Source: Cristatella mucedo
Taxonomy: Eukaryota; Bryozoa; Phylactolaemata; Cristatellidae
Length of the DNA stretch: 64,000 bases
NCBI GenBank assembly: GCA_009760855.2
Contig: WPIO01000024.1
Span: forward strand, 1,730,001 to 1,794,000
Direction of reading: 5' to 3'
In this document: one piece after another, positions 1-12,400 of the stretch
Layout of the letters: each line of letters starts with the position of its first letter
Numbering within the stretch: position 1 is the stretch's first letter
Made by a program: the position numbers and the translations under genes
The notes under the pieces: generated by a model
The model's database searches: none
Seen by the model: only the letters and a program-made list of their open reading frames with translations
Told to the model about the DNA's origin: nothing

Positions 1-353
1 GTTGGAAATATTAATGAGCTGTAGCAGTTGGCCACCTGCAGGCTAGCTAAAGATCATGAATGCAGGTAGCACCTTTCATTTTAATGATTGTCATTGTGAC
101 TTGGCTGTGTGAGTTGGTTACCATTTTTGCCACCATTTTTATACTTTGCAAGCAAGGAAGGTCTCAGGAAGTGGCATGCATTTATCTGTGGGTTTTTTCC
201 TCTCTTTAAACCTCGAGCAATCATTTCCCGGCGTCTCGTCAACGGTTGTCGTCGAGCTTGTATTTAATTCATTTCAGCCGTTGTGTGCCGACCTGAATTC
301 CTTCGTGATTCATTTGCGATGCTGTGGAATATCTCTCTGTGGTTTGCTTGTAG
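1..353. other. Probable TRMT2A intron
   Basis: Mixed-composition sequence upstream of the RRM exon. I see no convincing exon or repeat here. Confidence 0.4.
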
Positions 354-429
354 TTGTACTGAGGATAGGGTGGCAGCCTTGAGTGCACTGAATGGCCACA
401 CGTGGAAGGGCTTCACTTTGAGTGCCAAG
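354..429 (+). CDS. TRMT2A: TRMT2A exon: end of RRM domain
   Basis: One base completes a codon, then 25 codons run to an AAG|GTTGGT donor. The peptide contains ALSALNGHTWKG, matching the helix 2 - strand 4 part of the RRM in animal TRMT2A (AL.vLhG..WKGR). The acceptor is TTGTAG. Ends in phase 0. Confidence 0.7.
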
Positions 430-3400
430 GTTGGTGCCGTTATTGTTCCACCCTGTTTGTCTCAGTGAAAAGCGTCGGCTAGGTCGGCTAAGAAGGCACC
501 TGTATGGGCATGCATGCATGCCCATACATGGCACTTCCATTGTCAGCATGCCAAAGCTTTAGCGTAGTGTTAGTGCAGCTTTAGAGCTCAGTTCAGCATC
601 TTGCACACGACTGCGTTACTTACTGCATCGCCATCTCCCTTTGTTTTTTCTTGGACTTTCTCTTTGTCCGTGCATTGCTTCCTGACTGCTGATCACAGCA
701 CCATTATTTATACTTCAGACTGCCAATCCTGCTGCTGATCCTCTGATGAAAAAGAGAAAATTAGCCAGCGGTACGTTACTGCTACATAGCTATCAATGTA
801 TGTCCTCTATCTGTAGTGAAGCCCTTATCACGTGGAGCTTCTGTCGAATGAAGTGCAGGCCGACAGAGCTCATGGCCATGAACCCCTCTGCAGGGTCTCC
901 AAGTTGACGAGAGTGGGACTGTACCCATGTGATGAACAATCTTTTGCTCGGGTTTTTAAGCATCTTTTTTTTATCTAGCTGCAAAGTTGGTTTTCAGGCA
1001 GCCGGTAGTGTTTACATCGGCTCGTCCGAAATAGCGTGACATCAGTGGATTAGAACTTGAGACAGGATTGCGGCTTCTGTAAGTCACTGTAGCTGCATGC
1101 AAAATGAATGCTTCATCGACCGAAGGAGGCAGGATACAGAAGGTATGTGTGATTAGGTTGCACCTAACATACAGGAAATATCTCCGAGAATTTTTGATGG
1201 AATGCAAGGGAGAACCAAATAGGCCGTCAGTTTGTCCTTATTCAATCACATTTTCTTTCGAGATTTGGATCCTGGCAAGATCAAAGCTGTCACTTCCATA
1301 AGTATTTGCCGGTTTGTCACACTGCAGGATTCGGAAGCAGTTGGTACAACTTCATATGCAGGCTAGCATGATTCATTTTTAGCACTATGGTTTTTGGGGG
1401 GGTTCTTTTGTGCCTTTAAAGTCCCGCTTATGGTTCACCTACATATTATTTGCTAGCCACTTTATCATGCATAGACCAGCTGTGGTACAGGTGTTAGTTT
1501 TGTTGTGGATTTACCTGTTTTACAGTCTCGCCGTGGAGATGGTGGCCCACATGACTTCACTAAAGCACCTTCGAGTCACCTGGAAGGCAATTGGTCAATT
1601 TGGTTCTTGAGCTCAGTTTCTGTTTTGCCTTCCAATGAAGATACCAAAAAAAATTTCTGAGTGCTCTTTGTTCAATTTCTGCATGAACCTTTGGTAGCAA
1701 TAATTCGACAGAGAGAGAGACTGTTCGGTGTTCGTGTTGTAGTCCTCATTCATGTAACATTTCCGAGCTCTTATATAGAGAACCATTTTTGTTGGTGAAT
1801 CAGCACTGGCTGCCAAGCGACTTAAAGTTTCAAATAATGCCCGTGTAAATGATATCAAATGTTACAAAGTGATAGTCAGTCAATATCATGCAATTGTTAC
1901 CGGCAACGACTATTTGAAGTGTTGGCTGTTCAACTATTCAGTGTCGTCTAAATTAACTAATGCCTAGGATCGGACACCTGAACTTGTGCTTACTGAGTAC
2001 TGAGTTGCGGACAGTGCCAAGTTGCTCACGTGATAGGGGCATAGCGTTCATGCTACGATACTGCTTCGAGAGCCACATTGGTTACCGTTTGAACAGTTGA
2101 TGTATTTCAAGACCGTGGTGCTGGCATCTTGCAGTTTTGTAGTTTACTTAGAGAGCTAAGTTTATCAGGCACTCACGACGAGTGTTTTGGATGAGCAGCG
2201 TCATGGTTGATGATCGGTTGTTTGTGTTCCATACCCATTGTATGGAATTTGTTGCACCGAGCTGTTTGTGCCATGTCGTTCGTGAAGATCTTTGACAGTA
2301 CAGTCAAGGGACATTCTTGGCAATCATTAGCTGTGTTTCTACTCGTGTGTTCAGCTCTTCTATATGTTGGAGGTTGTTGTTTAAGCTTGCTTTTGGGTGC
2401 ATTTGTGCTGTGGTGTTGATGATTAAATAGTGCTGCAATAACTTGTTTGAGCTAAGTAATAATAATAATAATGTACTTGATAAAGCGCCCTCAGAGAACT
2501 TAATCTCTTTCTAGGCGCTTTACATTTGCTGCAAAGGGAAATGCAATTGAATGGTATGTAAAATCATGCTTGAAAAACAAACAAGATGAATAACATGGTT
2601 AGGGGTGACATGCAGAGGGTCGGCATGCAAATGTGGTTAGTGGCAGCATGCACAGTGTCAGCACGCATAAGCACGTGAAGGACGAATCACAGGGACCCAC
2701 TAAATGCTGTCCTAAATAGGTGTGTTTTTAAGTTCCTTTTAAATGTGGTCAGGTCAGGGGATGTTCTGATGCAGGTCGGGAGGGAGTTCCAGGCTTTGGG
2801 AGCATACGAACTAAATGCACGGTCTCCAAAGGATTTAAGGTTTGTACGAGGTATTTCTAGACTGTTGGATTCCGAAAAGCGGGCGGTACGATGCTTGGCC
2901 TGATGGGGGAGTATGTCGGAAAGATAGGCTGGAGCCATAGAATGAAGGGACCGAAAAGTGAGCGACAAAACCTTGAAACATGCTATAGCATGGGAAATCA
3001 CGAGACATCGTAACTTTAGTATCTGTAAGTGCTGGTAATTATTATCACTAAATAACTTTTATTGCCCAGTAATATGATGAGCTGCTGCTGCTGGTTCCAT
3101 ACACTTTAATGTGGCTCAGATCTTCAGCTTTTAAGTGTACCATCAGTATTGGAAATATAACGGTGCTTTTAGTTGCAAGTTTTATGTACTTGATCCATTG
3201 GAAAATTTGTAAACTCCCATGAGAATATTGAAGCATTTGCCCGATTCTGTTGCTTGCCCTCACCTGTTCATCTGCCCATCTGTTGCTTTCTGCTCTCAGT
3301 CGGTGCACAGGCAGGCTCGGCACCAGCTGCTAAAAAGGAATATTTCGGAGGCCCTCTCGGGGAGCAAGCACTTGCAGAGCAGATGTATGATGCCGTCATA

Positions 3401-6400
3401 CCATTGTGGAAGATGACCTATGGAGAGCAGCTTGAGGTAAGCTGCTTTGATGCACTGTAAAATGACACAGCATGACGTTTTGGTCAGGCCATGTACTGAG
3501 GACAGACATGGTGAGTATTAAGCAGTTTTAGGATCCAAGTTGTTATGACGTACGATAACCGAAGTTTGATTCAGATTTGCTGCCAAAACTATGGATTTTA
3601 GTCTTTGGTCTAATCGTGCATAGCTGAACAACATGTACTGGATTGACATGGTGTGGTGGCTTATAAAAGTGGGCAGGTTGAGTGCTGTGACCACATTTTA
3701 GAAATTGTTGAAGGTCATGAACCATGACGAAAGTGTAGACCACTGTGTAGTTGTCGACTAGTTGTCTTGACGAAATGCGCCTCTCAAGTTTATCGATTGA
3801 TCATCGATTGATACCCTCTCCCACATGTGAACCATTAGCTTATGGCTGTTCAATATAGTGTCCTTAAGAGCTAAAAAAAATTGGAGCTCAACACGCATAT
3901 TTTTGACTTTGTCCTGACGAATACTACTGATCTAGCTAAGTCCTAGCTTCGGTGTATCCTTGGGCATGGTTGGCTGCTGACTGTTTTAGTTTAACTTCAC
4001 TAAGTGACTGCTCCTTAACAGGCACGTGCCCTTGAAACTCCAACGTTGCATTTTAGCTTTTGCCGGTGTGCTGTTCCATTGACAATTTTTATGGCCTCCT
4101 CCTCCAGTACATGTTGACTGCTTTCGATGAAAGTGAGCAGCTGTTTACTCTGTTTACCCAATTGGAAGTGTGTTGACCCAAGTTGTTTTCCAGTCTCACC
4201 TGCAACTGGGTTTGCATCTGCTGAACTTGGTGTGATCCGCACAATGTTCGGTTGTTGCAGCTCAAACAGAAGGAGATGGTGAAGTTCCTTGACTCACTTG
4301 GCCAGCAGGTTCAAAAGTGCTATCGAGATGCTTATGTTCCCCGACACTTGATCAAGTAAGGCGCTTAAGGAACTGTTGCTGTGTGCAACCTTGTATTTGC
4401 TGGCTTGCATACCATGCTCATTCTCTGTCATCTCTGTTTCTTTAGAAGCTCTGTGTTTCTTGCATGAACACAGAGCATTCCTACCATTTGCAATCATTGA
4501 ATTTATGCATCCGAGATGTGGGTAGTACTTTCTGCAAGATTTCACCTGCCGCAAATGCAAATTCTCATTAATCTCACCTTATCAAGTGCCTTTTTTAGAT
4601 AAGCAATTTGTAGGAGAATAGGGCGTCAGTTAAAATGTCTGCATGCCTACATATTTCGGTCTCACCTTGCTATGCAAAGTAAGCTTGACGACCTAGTGAT
4701 AAAAAATGGGCATACATGTCATCACGTGTTAAATTAAAAATATTGTTATAAAAATTCGATCTCTAAATGTACCTTAGAGCATGATTCTCTTGTTGCTAAG
4801 TAGTGTGAGGCCCATGTTCTCGATCTGGCTGATGTCATTCTACCTCCCACCGAAACTCTCACGTGTCATTTCGGTTGCCCTCGGCTTAAACTGGCAAGTA
4901 CGATTACTTGCCTCTTCCATATAGGCTGTTCAGCATCTGGTTCTCAAAATGTGCAACAAGAATGATCAAGCATCTCTGAGGTGGTTGAAATCAGTCCCGA
5001 AGTCGGTCATTAAGCTGAATGGCAGAAGGCAGACACAATCCATACAGCTTCACTTATTTTTAAGTTGTTGTTCATCTGTTGCATTCCTAATAATAATAGT
5101 AATGCACTTGAGAGAACCCAATCTCTCTCTATGCGCTTTACATTTGCTAGTCACCCTGATAACTCATACAACAATGCATTTGCCTTATTTGGCGTACGCT
5201 TTGTGATTTTGTTACCAAATGCCCTCTTTCTTTTCGAAAATGTATCCAGCCTTAACAATTCTCTAAAGTCATTAAGATATCGGTACTAAGAGAGCACTAG
5301 CAGTTTCTGCTCCCGGCAGTAGGTCTGTTTGCACACGTGTTCATTGACGGATGTTAACACATAGTCAGGTTATTAACTATTCTTTCTGCTACCATAGGAG
5401 AGAGAATAAGAAGAGGTCTGATCAGGCCCAACGGCAGGCAAAGAAGGGTGCATCGGCTTAGCCCAAGCTATGGGAGGAGGGAAGTGTCGTTTGTCCGCCA
5501 CAACAAGATGGATGTGGGTTCGGGCGTGCCTGACCTTGAGAGGGATTGACCTCACAGCTAGCAATCAATTAGGTAGCCAGTGGTTGCTCGGTTATTGCTG
5601 GCCTAGCGAATAAATTCAGAGGTACTCTGCACTTAGCCGCGACACAGAAAGCAGTCGAAAAACAGGCAATGGAATAAAGCAATTCGGTCTAATTAAAAAA
5701 GTTCCAGTGTAGCACCGGTCGGTTTTGTCCGCAGCACTATGGCGAAAAGCAGCCTCTTAAAAGCGTGTCAGTTCGCTTCTGCAAGTACAGAGTTAAGCTA
5801 TGCCGGCGCCTTGATCAGTGAGACCGGTTGGCTGTCCAGAGCTTGCAGGACGTCGTCATCGGCCTCATGGATCGTCTTGACGTCGGATGTGAGTCACAGG
5901 CTGTCGTCGTAGCTGTGCAGCAGCTACCTGAGCTTATGTTGAACATGAGGTGTGAGGACAAGTGCTGGCCGAGATTAATGTTCCATTTAACAGGTGGCAG
6001 GCCACTTCGGCTTGATGTTGGTGGGCACTAATGCAGAACCGATTGCCAGTGGCCGTAGAGAGAGGACTGGTAAATCTTAGAGATAGGTCAAGCAGACAGT
6101 AAATCATGAAGACAGTATCAGGTGGCCATGATGACAGTTCGTGGTAGCATCGATGCAACTCGAACTTAGATCGCGATAGCGATGTAATTTAATGTATCTC
6201 CACATGTAACTTCACAATGTCCATAGGACTAAGTGGGTGTTACGCAGGAGTTTTCTATAGCGCACTCACAGCTTTAGCTGCTTTCGGTATGCATTCGGTA
6301 GCCAACAGACTTTATCTCATGCAACAAAGAGAAAGTCAGATGCATAGCTGAGTCAGGAGTGCAGTAGAGGTAGTGATTTGCATGGAAGTGAGCTTCCCGT

Positions 6401-9400
6401 AGCAAAAAACCAAATAGCAAGTGATGTTCAAAGGCAAATGTCATGCTGCCCCACAATCGTTGAGAGCTCTCGCCGAGGTGAGCCTGGGGCAAAAACGCCA
6501 AAAGATAGCAGACTGATGGGCCACAGTGACTCAGTGGTAATGTGATAATGCCGACAAGAGTCCAAAATCTCTTGTAATGGGAATGTGCAGCAACCGTGAT
6601 TCCGATTAAATGGCATGTAGGCGTGATGGCCCACTAAGTAAGGTGGTTGCTTTTTGCGACCTCGGTCCAAATGTTGTGGGTTCGAATCCTGCAGTGGGCG
6701 ATCCTTTATGGCCACTGCAAGCAGTTGAGAGAGCCTTTAAGGCTCTTCTGTCGCTATACAAAAAGAGGCTGTTAAATTAGATAGTATTTAGACCTTGGAA
6801 GGCAGTAGCCATTAACGAGTGGCTTACGTGGACATTTCGAGTAGGGCTTTATCGGTGAGCCGTGATGGCACACTAGGTAAGGCGGTGGCTTTTCACGACC
6901 TTGGTCCTGAGGTCGTGAGTTTGAATCCTGCTATGGGCGATCCCTTATCGCCACTGCAAGATGTGGTGATAGCCGTAAAGGCTCTTCAGTCGCCATGCAA
7001 AAGAGGCTGTTAAATCAGGTAGTATATATTTGAACCATCTCTGCAGTTACTTCTGAGTAGTCGAAAATAATCAGGGTTCACCACTTATCAGCTTAGCCCA
7101 AGTGGCTGAAGGAAGTGTTCTTTGTCTGCCACGATAAGATGGATGTGGGTTCGAGTGTCTCTGACCTCAATAGAGGGATTGACCTCACAGCTGGCAAGCA
7201 ATTGGGTAGCCAGGGGTCGCTACAGGGCATCGCAAAATACTTTTTCTTGAAGCTTATTTTCACGAAATTTTGCATTTATACAATGCGATTGTATGTTAGT
7301 CTACAATTTCCTTATTATTTGCTGTAACCCGGTTACACTTGTTGTGGTCACAAACGTTTGGGCAGTCGATTCGACACACCATGCTGCCAATGAGTAGCAG
7401 CAGGTCTCACGTCGTGTTGGCAAGAAATAAAGTGCCAGCCGTTCACGACCCACGTCATTGGTTCGAGTCCTGCAACAGGCAATTCTTTTTTATCCACAGT
7501 ATGCAGCTGAAAGCCACCAAGGGTCTGCCGCTATAGAAATGAGGCTGTTGAATTAGCCGATCGTTGCTTTTTGGCTCACGTCTTGAGAGCCGTACTTGGT
7601 TTAATAGTAATTGAAGTTTTTGTTGCAGAGACGACTTCAAATATTCTGGAAGGATGGGCACAATAAAGCAGTCGGTGAGTAAAACATTTGTTGGTGAATT
7701 GCACTGTGATCATGACACCTCTCGAGTTTGGGCTATATATGCCTCTGGCGTTTGACGTCGGCCAGCTTGCAATGAGCTGTTCCCAAATTTGCTTTTTTGG
7801 AAGTAAGGTGTCTAAAAATAAAGCAGAGTAGTCTTGACGGCTCCTTGTGTAGGTACGGTGCATGATTATATGTCATTAAAATGAAATTATCCCCTCCCAC
7901 TTCCTAAGTGGTAGCGGAAATGGTGAAACCTCAATAAGATAATGCCACGTAATTATTAAGGGTATTTAGTTTTACACCAATAGGAATCAATTAGTTTATT
8001 TTTGACATGTTAAGTCAATTGAACAAAAAATTAGTAAGCAAATGAGTTTGATGGCCTCAAAATGCTTTGTTACGAATTTTAGCCTTCGGAATACCCAGAT
8101 TTTTATTTATGTTTTACCCATATGGAGTAGGTGACCTCCAACCCTTGGTGTCTATGACAGTGCACACTGTCGGTTAAGCCATATTTGCATTTGTATGCAA
8201 AAATGATGGGCATGCACAGCTGAGACTGATTTGATGCTGGTGGACCATTGATGCATGCCATTGTGCAATCAGTGGCACACGGCACTTGCATTTGTGAAAA
8301 GCAGCAATGAGAGGGCAATTTCTGTGGCATCGTTCTGATAGAGGCATACAGGTGCGGCAGTAAGAGATAATAAGGCTGTCTCATCTCTGAGGCAAGCTCA
8401 TTATTTAATGCTGGACTTGCTAAGCTTTTATTGTACTGCCCGGCTCTGTAGCAAGAGCTGCGAGAGTGCTTCTGGTTGCTACTCAAAACAAAGCGTGCAG
8501 GATATAAGCACGGTTCCCAACTTAGAGGACTTGTCTCACCTTAACTTACCAGATTGTTCTGTAAACAGTAGCTGTCTATGTCCTATATAAACCGCCTACT
8601 TCTAATGCATGGTCCACAGAGTCTAAAAATAGTTGTTCAAGGCAGTGGATAGGTTGGTAGCTAGTATGTGATGTTCTCGCCAACTGCTATGATTAGATAC
8701 CTTGGCCTGCTTACAGAGCCTAAAATGTGATGCCCCTAGGGTTTTGTTTCACTGTGGCAGTCCTTATCGAGCTGCATGTGTATGCAGTCTCGATTACCTG
8801 CAGCGTTTTTTTGCTGATCAGCTATATAATTAAAAGTAACGGTCGGCTGATCCAACAGGCTCATTTATATAGCTGCAGAATAGCCTTAGTGGCAAACACC
8901 CTGCTTGAAGAAGACAATAGAGGGTTGTCTGCTGCAGGACTCGAACCCTCGACCGGGGTCGTGAAGTACAAGCACCTTAACCCTAGGCTAAGACTGCTTT
9001 AACCGTAATTTGAAATGTGGTCCTAGTTCACATGTGTAAAGATTGTGACTTAATTATATCTATACATTGTGATTTTCAATTAGATGAGTCGGCCGAATGA
9101 GAAGTAAGGGGTTCAACGAGGGGCACTATTGTCTGAGCATCCTCAGACATCTTTGATTGCATGCAATTTTTCATTCATCCATTTCGGTGGAAGAGTCCTT
9201 CCTTCTCCCTGTCTTGGCTACGGCAAGCAAGCAGCTGTACAATAGATGCATACACATTTGCATCTGCAGTAAAGCTTTTGGACTTTATGTTATTGATTCA
9301 TTGTTTGCTGGTGGCGGTGACTGGTCCCTCTATGAGTTGTTGCTTTTGATTGCAGCCGATAACCAATGGTTACCGAAACAAGTGTGAATTCACAATTGGC

Positions 9401-12400
9401 CGCCACCCTGTCACTGATGGTATGTTACTGCAGAAATGTTTCGTGGCACAATGCTAAGCTGCACCTCGTCGATAAAACTCAACAAGCAGAGTGCTTAAGA
9501 GCTTGTTTTGGGAATCGATTCAGGCAGGACTTCTAAGACAAGCTTTTACTGAGCTCAGTTGGTCAAGTTTTATTTATGAGGTGCAGGTCAGCCTTTTCGA
9601 AGTATTTATGGTACCGATGAACCTCATATTGCATCATCAGAATTAATTTTTGGTATCCACTTCATTTAATGGTGTCTGCAGATCCAGTCGTTGGTTTCCG
9701 GCTGAGTGACTACAAAAGTGGATCCTGTGCTGTGATGAATGCCCTAGATGGCTGCAAACACATCTCACCACGAAGCCTTGAGGTTGCAAAGGTAGGAACT
9801 TGTTTCGACAGCATGGACTCGTTAACAATGCCGTCGTGGGATGTTATCCTTTATTTTTTGTGCGTGTTGAACCCATTAGGGTCGATGCTGCATATTCCGT
9901 CCGGTTTATTCTGCTGCAAAAGGAGAGAGTATGTAGGAAGGACTAGTGCTATATGGTGCAACCTAAATTTGAAATAGTATACAGAAATTCAAAGTTTAGC
10001 ATGCCACAATGTTGTACGAAGGATACCCTATGTTAAATGTAAATGATCGGATAACTGGCACCAGCTTATACCGTGGTTGTCTGTCGAAATGGACGAGTTG
10101 TTGTGACTCGCATGTTTTCGGAGGTCGGTGGGCTCAACTTCCTATGACAACACCACATTCTTCCTTTCTTTGTTGTAGGAGGATATTTCTTGGTAGGGAG
10201 GTAGTGCTGTATTTGTCTGATTTACGGCTTAGCTACTTTTGGTTGTCTCGTCATACATACCAAATTACCAGTTTGGATGGTTGCAAGAACTTGCCCTGCG
10301 AGCTCTCTCCGTATGCTTTATTATTATCAGTTTGCTTTGACGTCCCCTTATTTGTAGTACAAACAAAGAGTGTCTTAGTGATTAGGTTTCTGAGATCCCT
10401 TTGTTACACCGCAGGGAGTTGTCAAAACAGCTAGGTTACTTCCTCAGCTTCCACCAGTCATTATCGTGAGTTTTTTACTGTTGTACAAACATTCATCTTT
10501 TAAATTGATCTGGGTGCTCCCCGATACCCACCCTTTTTTCATTATGCATTCTCATTCGATTAACACACATGCACACCACGGATGCCGTGAGGAGTGCATG
10601 TTTTTTTTAGCTTTCTTTTACATATCAGGATTTCTGAAAACATTCATAATGTAGCATATGTCAGCCTCTGTCTGGAGTGTTTTTAATGCCTGACAGGTGG
10701 AAGTTATGGTGAATTACGATCCAAAGTCGTCTAAGCTATGGGTAATAAAGTGCACGTAGGGATGCTGATTATTAACAGCCCTAATTTGTTTATTTTGCAC
10801 TGGCATGCCGAGCTGGTCTGCACTTTGGCAATAGTTTCCTAAGGTCCCTCAATTGCTGATCCATCAGAAAATGCAGTTGGAAATTTGGTTCCTAACCTTG
10901 TGTCATCGATATCTGTCTTCTCTTCGAACTGTGTTCAGTCACGGCTGTGCATGCAAGTATGAGCATTTTTAAACATTGATTGTTTCTGAAGAAATGGCAC
11001 ATTGATTATTGCTGACGAAATGGCTTGGCCAGCCTAAGAAATGTATTTCTCTGAACTTTTGTTTCTGGGCAAATCCAGCAAATCTTTATGAGCTATTGAA
11101 GAACTATTCTATACAGAGATCTATCTTTCAAACACTGCTGCTGTGTCTTAAGTAGGATGTGGCCTCAGAAGCTGCCAAAACCGACATTGGAATCAAACTT
11201 AATTGATAAGTTACCCTGCTTGCCTATAACAATACTTTGCAATATTAATGTTATCTTGTGGTATCAGTTTGCTGACATCTAGATCAGTAGAGTAGGAAAA
11301 CTAAAACTTATACAAGTCCCTGTCGATAGTTGTCGTTGTCTGTCCCGCCGCCTTCCGGTTCATTTCCATCCGACCAGTGCACATACGAATGGACATGCAT
11401 AGTACAGCACGCGTTTCTAAACTGTTGAAAACCTGCCAGGTATGCCTGGCTATCTTGCATGCTTACTCACGAGTACCCACGACCCTATGTGCTTATAAGA
11501 AGCATACACCAGTAGAAGTAACTGTATTTGCTCCCAGACACAGTCTCCTTTTTACAAGTTACACAACCCGTGCACTTATCACTTTAGCGTGCTGATGACT
11601 GTTCAGGTGGCAGAGTGGCACACATTACTTAGTGGAACTGATCCATCGAGAAAGATGGCACAGAATAGAGGGAATATTCAAGTCATGTCGTTAAGCAGTG
11701 CAAGGAGCGCTTCATTCTTCGCTGGGATGGTCCGCCGAGAAACTTCCCAGGTTCGAGGTAGTTTCGTTGTTATCAGAGCCACCGCACGTCGACTCTGTGA
11801 GTAAATGTTGCACCGACGAGGACCATTTCGGCAGACAATTCTTTAGCTTGTTTTTGGCAAGGTGACCTTGTTTGTGAGCTCAGGCACAAATGATCAGCAA
11901 CTAGTGAATCTATGCTGACCGCAGTGTGTAGGCACGGCCAAAACTCTTTAAATCTTCTGTTCTTAACCACAGGCTGCCGAATTCGCCTATCCAATTCAAT
12001 TTTTTGTCAACCCTAATGTGGTGGCTCTGTCAAAGTGGTCAAATTATTTAAAGTTGTGCATTGAATCTAAATGGCGACAGACATCAACCCATGTTTACTG
12101 TACGCCAGACATATTGGCCATTGCCTGTATATCTCAGTAGGGTTTTTATTAAACAAATACACCCATCATGATGAAGAAAGTGTAATGATTTATAAATTTT
12201 CTCTCGTATGCTTGCCGCATTGGCCACCGAGTAGTGAGTGACTTATACAACTTATTCAAGCCTCGATGCAAGACTTCACCAATGAGCAGTAAACAGACAG
12301 CCTTTACCAGATTTTCTGCATAATTTTGCGTGTTCGTGTACACACGAACTGAGTCCTATGTCTGACCCCCACCCTCCCTGATCGACCTACTTGTCAGAGA

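Larger units (their letters stand above)
430..2454. other. TRMT2A introns flanking the tentative exon
   Basis: Contains a perfect 28-bp palindrome at 501-528. Nothing else is recognised apart from the candidate exon near 1093-1142; the ORFs here are short and unconserved. Confidence 0.4.
4356..7628. other. TRMT2A intron with repeats
   Basis: Holds a LINE-B 3' tail on the - strand near 5085-5150, SINE-C copies at 5448-5600 and 7078-7222, a LINE-A 3' fragment at 6195-6500 and SINE-A copies at 6620-6785, 6855-7025 and 7400-7562. The remainder shows nothing I recognise. Confidence 0.6.

Noticed and set aside
6621-6780. tRNA gene
   Set aside because: Good box A and B but no complete cloverleaf, and many related copies with a non-tRNA 3' tail exist: it is a SINE.
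10415-10462. Candidate exon GVVKTARLLPQ in TRMT2A
   Set aside because: Exons 9682-9791 and 13255-13401 already align with relatives without a gap, so no extra exon is needed.
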